From Caldifarciminota bacterium UBA5631 (GTDB lineage: Bacteria > Hydrothermota > Hydrothermia > UBA1063), in the NCBI GenBank assembly GCA_002421425.1, contig DIJZ01000014.1, positions 1-39,462 of the forward strand: a stretch of DNA of 39,462 bases, in the 5' to 3' direction. The number at the start of each line of letters is the position of its first letter. Within the stretch, counting starts at the first letter, position 1. Both the position numbers and the translations under genes were made by a program. This document shows positions 15,686 through 22,571 of this stretch, in pieces. Below the pieces are notes generated by a model. That model was given only the letters and a program-made list of their open reading frames with translations, searched no databases and was not told where the DNA came from.

Positions 15686-16524
15686 GGACGCATCTTTTTC
15701 TTCTATCATTATTTTTCTTAGTTTCTGGATGTGCTAAGGAAGCACCTAAGGTTAAGAACCTCGAGAAAGGCTCTCGGAATTTCTGGAAGGGCGATTATTT
15801 TCAGCAGGAATGCGTGCGTCCGGCAAATTTTGAGAGCGGTACGATTAAGGCGAAAGTCGACGGGAAATGGCAAGTCTTTAAGGTTGTTGATCTTCCTGAT
15901 GACTTTATTATCTGGAGTGTGGAGAGGCGTCTTGAAACACTGAAGCGGGTTAGAAAAAATGAAATGCCTTCCCTTTCAGGGCCCCACAATGGTATGGTAG
16001 CTTCCTACGGAGAAAGGAGGAAGGATTCGCAATTCAAGATTAACAATGCTGTAAAAGGAATGGGATTCCTGCCCAAACCAGACAAAGTATCGGAGCTGAT
16101 TACCCTTATTGAAACCACAAAAGATTCCAGTGACGAGTATAAACTTTCTGTTCTCGAAAATCTATACAAAAATGCCGATATCTATTTCACCCGCAAGGGG
16201 CTTGTTTCACTGGAACTTTACACAACTCCGGATTTTGAGACCCATACCTTTCTGAATGAGATGACGAATCCAGCTGTATCAATCGTGTTTCTTGATATTC
16301 CGAGTTATGAAGTCCGTGCTGTTGCCAGATTGATTCATCCTCAGGACCTAGCCCTGAATGAATATGAGCGGTCTGTTTGCAAATATGTAAATTTGATACA
16401 TTCATATTTTCACGGGGACTTTCCAAGAGAATTCATAGGTGTTATATATTACGTTGTTGAGGTGTTTGATAACACACCTGGACGTGGTGGCAAGGGCAAG
16501 AGGGTAGTACCGCCATTGCCTTAA
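15682..16524 (+). CDS. Putative lipoprotein of unknown function
   Basis: 280 residues. The N-terminus MRTHLFLLSLFFLVSGC is a signal peptide with a lipobox at C17, so the mature protein should be lipid-anchored at the cell envelope. The rest is mixed and soluble-looking, with an ENLYKNADIYFTRKG segment and a C-terminal GRGGKGKR basic patch. I do not recognise the family. It overlaps osmC by ATGA and its 3' end shares TTAA with the convergent 105-residue gene. Confidence 0.8.
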   Translation: MRTHLFLLSLFFLVSGCAKEAPKVKNLEKGSRNFWKGDYFQQECVRPANFESGTIKAKVDGKWQVFKVVDLPDDFIIWSVERRLETLKRVRKNEMPSLSGPHNGMVASYGERRKDSQFKINNAVKGMGFLPKPDKVSELITLIETTKDSSDEYKLSVLENLYKNADIYFTRKGLVSLELYTTPDFETHTFLNEMTNPAVSIVFLDIPSYEVRAVARLIHPQDLALNEYERSVCKYVNLIHSYFHGDFPREFIGVIYYVVEVFDNTPGRGGKGKRVVPPLP

Positions 16525-16838
16525 AATATTAAGCTTTTGATGAACGATATATTTTGTGAAGCTAATTGAACATCTTTAATTAACTTCACACTCACTGTCT
16601 TTACTTTGAGCAACTTTAAGCTCACGGAGGAGTGAAAGACGAACTTGCGAAGTAGAATAACACGTTCCATCTGATTTCTCGAGAATCGTTGCATATCTGT
16701 TAGTTTAGTCACATATTCATCACAGGACCATGGGAGGCTTTTCTTCAAATGCTGCAGATCTTCTTTACCTGGAAATTTGGTTTTCTTCTCTGGGTAAGAT
16801 TCTTTTACTAATATTTCAATGAAAGATTGGTTTTTCAT
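16521..16838 (-). CDS. Small protein of unknown function (105 residues)
   Basis: Starts at ATG 16838, which overlaps the stop of the 49-residue gene as ATGA with AGGA a few bases upstream. The product is basic and largely helical in appearance, with one cysteine and no signal peptide or membrane segment. I do not recognise the family. The overlap chain with the two upstream genes is the main evidence that it is real; a decayed gene is the alternative. Confidence 0.5.
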   Translation of the reverse strand: MKNQSFIEILVKESYPEKKTKFPGKEDLQHLKKSLPWSCDEYVTKLTDMQRFSRNQMERVILLRKFVFHSSVSLKLLKVKTVSVKLIKDVQLASQNISFIKSLIF

Positions 16839-16984
16839 TTCCTGCTCTGCATCCAATCATCGATTTCCTTCTTTGCACAATCAGGGGTATCCCTATAGAT
16901 TGAAGAATCCTCTGGATTATTATAGCTTTCGAGCTCTGAGAAGAACCGAACTACGATCCAGGGGAGTTTGAAGTAAATTTCTAT
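16835..16984 (-). CDS. Small protein of unknown function (49 residues, proposed ATA start)
   Basis: An open frame of 49 codons between the SpoIID-like gene and the 105-residue gene. It contains no ATG, GTG or TTG before its last few codons; its only plausible start is ATA 16984, which overlaps the upstream TAG as ATAG. The product begins with a hydrophobic stretch (IYFKLPWIVVRFF) and ends in a charged, helical tail (CAKKEIDDWMQSRK). Its stop overlaps the next ATG as ATGA. There is no ribosome site, so expression would rely on coupling to the upstream gene. No family recognised. Confidence 0.45.
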   Translation of the reverse strand: MEIYFKLPWIVVRFFSELESYNNPEDSSIYRDTPDCAKKEIDDWMQSRK

Positions 16985-17985
16985 TGTAAAGAATCAATTT
17001 TTAGAATTTCTGTTACGGGGTAAAAATATTTTAAAATATCCCTGTAGGTTTTGCCGCTTTCCGCCATCACCCGTGAGCTCCATACTGGAAGCCCCACAAG
17101 GAGTCCTTTCCCCTGCCCGTTGAAAATTAGAGTATCATTATTTTGAGCAATATCGAAAAGAGGACTTGGTAAGGCAGGAGCAAGAGCTCGGTAAAGAATT
17201 ACTCCCCTCGTTTTCAGGACTTTGTTACCAAAAAACACAATTGTGTCCGGGATAAGATGAACTGTGCGGTTTTGGACTTTTACTGAGTCAATTCTCTGTA
17301 ATCCAAGTTTTTCGCACAAAAGGGTTGTGCTGAGTTTTTTTGTCCATCGGTAATAGGGGCTGCTGGATGCAAATGGATCTTCAACTACCACTGAGTATTC
17401 AAGAGAATCAAAATATATCTCTTCATAAGGTACTGTATATCCTCCAGTACAGTAAGTAACATGTGAATAAATAGGATAGCCGAGATAAGTAAGGATTTCT
17501 CCTTTAGTTTCCTTCACTGCCTCTTGAACAATTCTATCTAAATACCCTATCCCCCTGTATTGCCATTGAGGGAGGGAATCGGGTATTATGAATATTCTGT
17601 TTGCAAGAAGGTGGTAAATATAAGTTCTGACGGCCACACTAAGGGCTTTTACGTGTTCCTTCAAAGTGTCATCCTTTTCCAGCAAATTTTGGACACAGGA
17701 GGCTATATAGTCTTCCTCGTCCACTACATTTTGTATGAAAATGTAAGTTCCCAGATTATTGAGTATGATGTCACCGGAGAAGTACCCTGTGTCGTATTCG
17801 GTTTTTATGAACTTCGGAATCCCATCTTCAATTCTATACGTTTCAAAGGTAACATTTCCCATTTCCATTTTGCCATTTTTGATCTCGAAAAGGTAGGATT
17901 TTTCACCACTCTTAACGTAGGTCCACGTAGATGGTCTGGTCCAGAAGAGATTTACAATAACGAAGAATTTGATATACTTATTTAT
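16981..17985 (-). CDS. SpoIID/LytB-domain protein, secreted (proposed ATA start)
   Basis: 334 residues if started at ATA 17985. The SpoIID fold is seen in ALSVAVRTYIYHLLANR (about 115-131 of the full form) and the C-terminal GKTYRDILKYFYPVTE block; relatives act on peptidoglycan as lytic transglycosylases or amidase enhancers. The first ATG (17868) would remove 39 codons that encode a signal-peptide-like start (basic INKYIK, then FFVIVNLFW). Upstream of that ATG the frame has no ATG, GTG or TTG back to a TGA, but ATA 17985 has AAGGAGG 6 nt upstream and overlaps the ligA stop as ATAA. Domain call is fairly secure; the start is inference. Confidence 0.75.
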   Translation of the reverse strand: MNKYIKFFVIVNLFWTRPSTWTYVKSGEKSYLFEIKNGKMEMGNVTFETYRIEDGIPKFIKTEYDTGYFSGDIILNNLGTYIFIQNVVDEEDYIASCVQNLLEKDDTLKEHVKALSVAVRTYIYHLLANRIFIIPDSLPQWQYRGIGYLDRIVQEAVKETKGEILTYLGYPIYSHVTYCTGGYTVPYEEIYFDSLEYSVVVEDPFASSSPYYRWTKKLSTTLLCEKLGLQRIDSVKVQNRTVHLIPDTIVFFGNKVLKTRGVILYRALAPALPSPLFDIAQNNDTLIFNGQGKGLLVGLPVWSSRVMAESGKTYRDILKYFYPVTEILKIDSLQ

Positions 17986-20015
17986 AAGATGCCTCCTTCT
18001 TCAAGCATTCTTAAAAACTCTTCCTCATTAAGAGTTTTAACGCCCAGTTCCAGAGCTTTTTGATATTTTGAACCGGGGTTTTCACCGACAACAACAAAAT
18101 CAGTGTTGCGTGATACAGAGTTTGAAACTTTGCCACCCAGTGCTTCGACTTTTTCACTTGCCTCTCCCCTCGTCATCCTGGAAAGTTCCCCGGTAAAAAC
18201 CACTGTTTTCCCTGTGAAGGGGGAGAGTGCCTTTTGTTTTTTAGTTTCTTCAAAAGAAAGTCCAGCATCAAGGAATTTCTGGATGATTCTGCGGTTTTCT
18301 TCGTTCTTGAAAAATTCCACGATGCTACTGGACGTTTCTGGCCCTATTCCTGGAATTCCTGTAAGATCAGTTAGGTCAGCTTTCATAAGTCTTTCAAGAC
18401 TTCCGAAATAGTCAGCAATGACTTTTGCGGTGAACTCCCCAACATTGGGTACTCCCAGTGCGTAAAGAAACCTTGCGAGAGTCGTTTTCCTTGAATTATT
18501 GATGGCATCTATCAAATTTTGAGCAGATTTGTCAGCGAACCCTTCGAGATCCAGAAGCTGTGATTTGGTGAGGTAATAAAGGTCTGCTACATCCTTTACG
18601 AATCCTTTGTCCACAAGTTGTTCCGCAACTCTGTCGCCCAGGCCTTCGATGTCCATTGCTCTTCTCTGGGAAAAATGACGAAGGTGGGCCTTCAATTTGG
18701 CCGGGCATTGCATACTCACGCACCGGTAGTATGCTCCTTCTCTTACCACCTTTGCACCACAGACGGGGCATTTTTCGGGAGGGTAAATTTCTTTTTCGTT
18801 GCCTGTACGAGCATCTTTTACTACTTCTACAATGTCCGGGATTACATCACCAGCCCGCTGCACAATAACGGTATCACCAATTTTTACGCCAAGCCTTTGA
18901 ACTTCGTCAAAGTTGTGCAGTGTTGCTCGCTGGACTGTAACACCACCGACCTCCACAGGTTCAAGGATGGCAACGGGCGTAATGGCGCCCGTCCTACCCA
19001 CTTGAAATATTATATCAAGAATTTTAGAAATTTTCTGTCTTGGCTTAAACTTGCCTGCCAGGAAGTATCGTGGATTTCTCGCAGTAGTTCCAAGTACTTC
19101 CCAGAGGGATAGCCTGTTCACTTTCACCACAATTCCATCTAATTCATATTCCAGTGTATCCCTTTTTTCTTCCATTTCCCTGTAATATGCGATCACATCC
19201 TCGATTCCAATTGCCAACTTGCGGGGTTTTGAGGCTTTGATGCCCCATTTCTCAATTGTTTCAAGACATTCGAGGTGGGTCTTAAACTGTATGCCTTCCA
19301 CCACACCCACGCCCCAGGCGATGAAATCGAGTTTTCTTTTTGCCGTGATATTTGGGTCCAGCTGACGAAGGGATCCAGCTGCTGCATTTCTAGGGTTTGC
19401 GAAGGTGGGTTCACCCTTCTGAGCCAGCTCCTTATTCAGCTCATCAAAATCCTTCTTCTTCATTAATACTTCGCCTCTAATCTGCACTTTCGTCGGGATG
19501 GCAAACTCGGGAAGCAGTCTTAGCGGAATCGCCTTTATCGTTCTTGCGTTCAAAGTAACATCTTCGCCTCTCACTCCGTCCCCCCGGGTTCCTGCTGTAG
19601 TGAAAACTCCATTTATGTAAGTAAGTTCGCAGGAAAGGCCATCAAATTTGGGTTCTACAGCGTATTCAATGACATTTGAAACTGGTAATCCAAGCTGTCT
19701 CTTTATTCTTAGGTCAAATTCTCTTATTTCCTGCTCATTACGGGCGTCTTGTATTGAAAGCATCGGGATTTCGTGGATAACAGTCCCGAATTCTTCCTGT
19801 GGAGGAGCTCCCACTCTCTGGGTAGGAGAATCGGGAGTGATAAGTTCTGGAAACTGGGCCTCAAGTTCTTGAAGTTCTCTCATTAGTCTGTCGTATTCTT
19901 CGTCGCTGATTACCGGGCTATCGAGTACATAATATCTGAAGTTATGGTAATTAATTTCCTTCCTTAGCTCTTCAATTCTTTTTAGCGCCTCTTCTTTCGA
20001 AAACTTCCTCTCCAT
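17982..20015 (-). CDS. ligA: NAD-dependent DNA ligase
   Basis: 677-residue replicative ligase that seals nicks using NAD. Order: domain Ia with YYVLDSPVISDEEYD-type motifs, adenylation domain with the nucleotide lysine K123 in EPKFDG, OB fold, a Cys4 zinc finger (CPVCG ... CVSMQC), four helix-hairpin-helix repeats and a C-terminal BRCT domain (about 597-675). ATG 20015 is chosen because GGGAG lies 8 nt upstream; a GTG at 20024 would overlap that site. The 3' end contains the ribosome site for the SpoIID-like gene, and its TAA overlaps the proposed ATA start. Confidence 0.98.
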   Translation of the reverse strand: MERKFSKEEALKRIEELRKEINYHNFRYYVLDSPVISDEEYDRLMRELQELEAQFPELITPDSPTQRVGAPPQEEFGTVIHEIPMLSIQDARNEQEIREFDLRIKRQLGLPVSNVIEYAVEPKFDGLSCELTYINGVFTTAGTRGDGVRGEDVTLNARTIKAIPLRLLPEFAIPTKVQIRGEVLMKKKDFDELNKELAQKGEPTFANPRNAAAGSLRQLDPNITAKRKLDFIAWGVGVVEGIQFKTHLECLETIEKWGIKASKPRKLAIGIEDVIAYYREMEEKRDTLEYELDGIVVKVNRLSLWEVLGTTARNPRYFLAGKFKPRQKISKILDIIFQVGRTGAITPVAILEPVEVGGVTVQRATLHNFDEVQRLGVKIGDTVIVQRAGDVIPDIVEVVKDARTGNEKEIYPPEKCPVCGAKVVREGAYYRCVSMQCPAKLKAHLRHFSQRRAMDIEGLGDRVAEQLVDKGFVKDVADLYYLTKSQLLDLEGFADKSAQNLIDAINNSRKTTLARFLYALGVPNVGEFTAKVIADYFGSLERLMKADLTDLTGIPGIGPETSSSIVEFFKNEENRRIIQKFLDAGLSFEETKKQKALSPFTGKTVVFTGELSRMTRGEASEKVEALGGKVSNSVSRNTDFVVVGENPGSKYQKALELGVKTLNEEEFLRMLEEGGIL

Positions 20016-20035
20016 AACAACCACTCCCTGTTACT

Positions 20036-20064
20036 CTTATAAAATAATAACTTCAAAACGTCAG
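20036..20064 (-). promoter_or_regulatory. Promoter of ligA
   Basis: Minus strand: CTGACG (20059-20064), 17-bp spacer, TATAAG (20036-20041). The leader is about 14-15 nt and holds the GGGAG site, so this is an ordinary leadered transcript. Confidence 0.5.
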
Positions 20065-20128
20065 TAAATCAAGGCCTCTGGAACGATTGCGGAAATCCCT
20101 TTAAAATTAAGGAAAATAAGGAGGAAAT

Positions 20129-21331
20129 ATGAGAAATACTGAAGATTTCATCAGAGAGGTTGAGAGATACAGTGCTCACAATTATCATCCATTGCCTGTG
20201 GTACTGAGTAAAGGCGAAAGGGTCTGGGTCTGGGATGTAGAGGGAAACAAATATCTTGATTGTTTGAGCGCATATTCTGCGGTGAATCAGGGACACAGGC
20301 ATCCCAGGATCATCAACGCTCTTGTTGAACAAGCAGGTCGCATTACCCTCACATCAAGGGCTTTCCACAACGACAGAATGGGTCCATTTTTGAAGAAACT
20401 ATGTGAAGTTACTGGCTTTGACAAAGCGCTTCCAATGAATACAGGCGCCGAAGCCGTCGAGACCGCTATAAAAACGGCCAGGAAGTGGGGATATCTAAAA
20501 AAGAAAGTAGAAGAAGACAAAGCAGAGATAATTGCATGTGAAAATAATTTCCACGGTAGAACTACGACAATTGTAGGATTTTCGACGGAACCACAGTACA
20601 GGTTTGGATTTGGTCCTTTCACACCTGGATTCAAGATTATCCCGTACGGAGATGCCGATGCTCTAGAAAAGGCTATTACTCCAAATACTGTAGGATTTCT
20701 TGTAGAACCCATTCAGGGAGAGGGAGGAGTGATTGTTCCGGCAGAAGGATATTACAGGAAGATAAGGGAAATCACGAGGAAACATAACGTGCTTCTTATG
20801 GCGGATGAAATTCAGACAGGATTTGGACGTACTGGAACACTTTTTGCAATGGACAGAGAAGGGGTGAAACCGGATATACTGATAGTTGGAAAGGCACTGG
20901 GGGGAGGAGTGTACCCAGTCTCAGCGATTCTTGCTAATGATGATATTATGGACGTTTTCCGCCCTGGAGATCATGGATCAACCTTCGGTGGTAATCCACT
21001 TGCTGCAGCCATTGCGGAAGCTGCACTGGAAGTAATTGTCGAAGAAAAATTGCCTCAGAGGGCGGAGGAGCTCGGAAACTACTTTATGGGGAAGATGCGG
21101 GAAATCAACAGCCCTTGCGTGAAGGAAATCAGAGGAAGAGGATTGCTTATTGGGGTTGAAATTAAGAAAGAATTTGGAACAGCAAGACCTTACTGTGAAA
21201 AACTTATGAAGCTTGGTATTCTCGCAAAGGAGACCCATGATCAGGTGATTAGGTTTGCACCACCACTGGTGATTACAAAGGAAGAGATTGACTGGGCTTT
21301 GGAGCGAATCCAGAAGGCGCTCACAGATTAA
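20129..21331 (+). CDS. rocD: Ornithine aminotransferase-type class III transaminase
   Basis: 400-residue PLP enzyme, probably interconverting ornithine and glutamate semialdehyde. The N-terminal NYHPLPVVLSKGERVWVWD block is typical of ornithine aminotransferases. The catalytic lysine is K255 in GKALGGGVYPVSA, with MADEIQTGFGRTG upstream holding the PLP-binding aspartate and STFGGNPLAAAIA downstream. Length matches the family. AAGGAGG precedes ATG 20129. It is a single gene between ligA (divergent) and tatD (convergent). Acetylornithine or other class III aminotransferases are the alternative. Confidence 0.9.
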   Translation: MRNTEDFIREVERYSAHNYHPLPVVLSKGERVWVWDVEGNKYLDCLSAYSAVNQGHRHPRIINALVEQAGRITLTSRAFHNDRMGPFLKKLCEVTGFDKALPMNTGAEAVETAIKTARKWGYLKKKVEEDKAEIIACENNFHGRTTTIVGFSTEPQYRFGFGPFTPGFKIIPYGDADALEKAITPNTVGFLVEPIQGEGGVIVPAEGYYRKIREITRKHNVLLMADEIQTGFGRTGTLFAMDREGVKPDILIVGKALGGGVYPVSAILANDDIMDVFRPGDHGSTFGGNPLAAAIAEAALEVIVEEKLPQRAEELGNYFMGKMREINSPCVKEIRGRGLLIGVEIKKEFGTARPYCEKLMKLGILAKETHDQVIRFAPPLVITKEEIDWALERIQKALTD

Positions 21332-21341
21332 CAATTACAAA

Positions 21342-21363
21342 ATTACGAAAGTTTTGTCGTAAT
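21342..21363. terminator. Weak hairpin between convergent rocD and tatD
   Basis: ATTACGA (21342-21348) pairs with TCGTAAT (21357-21363) over an 8-nt loop. The 83-bp gap between the two convergent genes holds nothing else clear. There is no strong T-run, so termination here is only a guess. Confidence 0.3.
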
Positions 21364-21414
21364 AGAGATACTTTTCTGCCAAAAGAAACGGACTTGCTCT
21401 TGGGTTCTCAATAC

Positions 21415-22197
21415 TTACGAAGGTGAGTTGCCTTTTGTCTTAAAAGCTCTGTGGGTATTTTGAAAAGTCAACTCTGAAATTTCTTCAGGTCTTTTGTTTC
21501 TTAACAACGCCATTTTGTTAAGGACGTGCTTAACAAAGGAAGGCTCATTTCTTCCCCGCTCCTGAGAAGGGGTTAAGTAAGGCGCATCGGTCTCAATGAG
21601 AAGTTTGTTTTCAGGAGTGATTTTTGCAGCCTTGATTAAACCCGGATTTTTGTATGTTATGGTTCCTGAAAAGGAGATGAAAAAGTTATCTTTGTAGCGA
21701 ATCTGTTCTACCTCCTCAGGTCCACCGCTGAAGCAGTGCAGAATAACTGAAGGGAGATCCGAATTATAGTCCTCGAGTATTCTAAAGACTTCCGCGTAGG
21801 CATTTCTAACGTGAAGGATTACAGGCTTTTTAAGGTTACATGCAAGTTGCAGAAATTCGTGGAAAACTGATACCTGAACTTCTCGAGGCGAGTAATTCTT
21901 GTAAAAATCGAGGCCAATTTCACCAATGGCAACAACACATTTTTCTTTTTTTGCTAGACTTTCGAACTCACGAATTGTCCCTGAACCGAATTTCTTTGCA
22001 TCGTGGGGATGAAGTCCGCAGGAAGCGAAGAAACCGTATTTCCTTGCAATCTCAACGGCTTTAATAGACGATGGTAGATCGAATCCGGGTATAAGGATGT
22101 CCGTAACTCCGCTTTCCCGGGCTCGAATTATCACTTCATCGAGGTCTTTTTTGAATTGCGGGTCGTTCAGGTGGCAGTGAGAATCAAAGATTCTTAT
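21415..22197 (-). CDS. tatD: TatD family metal-dependent hydrolase (DNase), proposed ATA start
   Basis: 260 residues from ATA 22197. TatD proteins are TIM-barrel metal-dependent nucleases. The ligands are present: H7 and H9 in FDSHCHL, the glutamate of GEIGLDFYKNYSP, HVRNA, HCFSGG and the aspartate of ETDAPYLTP. The first ordinary start codon (GTG 22134) lies 21 codons further in and would delete the HxH motif. The frame upstream has no ATG, GTG or TTG back to a TGA. ATA 22197 overlaps the bactofilin TAA as ATAA and has AAGGAGG (22205-22211) 7 nt upstream, and the resulting N-terminus, (M)RIFDSHCHL, aligns exactly with typical TatD starts. Function is secure; the AUA start is strong inference. 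Confidence 0.93.
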   Translation of the reverse strand: MRIFDSHCHLNDPQFKKDLDEVIIRARESGVTDILIPGFDLPSSIKAVEIARKYGFFASCGLHPHDAKKFGSGTIREFESLAKKEKCVVAIGEIGLDFYKNYSPREVQVSVFHEFLQLACNLKKPVILHVRNAYAEVFRILEDYNSDLPSVILHCFSGGPEEVEQIRYKDNFFISFSGTITYKNPGLIKAAKITPENKLLIETDAPYLTPSQERGRNEPSFVKHVLNKMALLRNKRPEEISELTFQNTHRAFKTKGNSPS

Positions 22198-22562
22198 TTC
22201 GGTTCCTCCTTGTGAGCCCCTTTTTGTGTCATTGTGCAGTTCCCTTCAAAAATAACTCCTTCTTCGATGACAATACTCTTGCAGGTAAGCTCGCCATTGA
22301 ATCTTGCCGTGGATTCAAAGACAACTTTTTCCTCTATATGCATTTTCCCTTTTATGTTCCCACCAATTACTGCATTTTTAGCTGAAATCTCTCCGTCTAT
22401 AACTCCAGTTTTTCCAACAATCAGCGATCCCTGCACTTTGATGTTTCCTTTGAATTTTCCATCCAGTCTGGCACTTCCGAGGATAGAGATGTTTCCATCC
22501 ATCTCGGCTCCCTGTCCCAGAATTGTGTCCATTTTTTCTTCTAAATTCTTTACGTCTTTCAT
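22194..22562 (-). CDS. Bactofilin family protein
   Basis: 122-residue bactofilin, a cytoskeletal protein that polymerises without nucleotide into filaments and often anchors envelope machinery. The central beta-helix shows the repeated hydrophobic-glycine pattern (ISILGSARLDGKFKGNI, then KTGVIDGEISAKNAVIGGNI). The N-terminus is short and the C-terminal tail charged (KEEPK). AGGAGG precedes ATG 22562, and the gene starts 10 bp after the peptidase stop, within the same operon. Its 3' end carries the ribosome site for tatD. Confidence 0.93.
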   Translation of the reverse strand: MKDVKNLEEKMDTILGQGAEMDGNISILGSARLDGKFKGNIKVQGSLIVGKTGVIDGEISAKNAVIGGNIKGKMHIEEKVVFESTARFNGELTCKSIVIEEGVIFEGNCTMTQKGAHKEEPK

Positions 22563-22571
22563 TTATACCTC

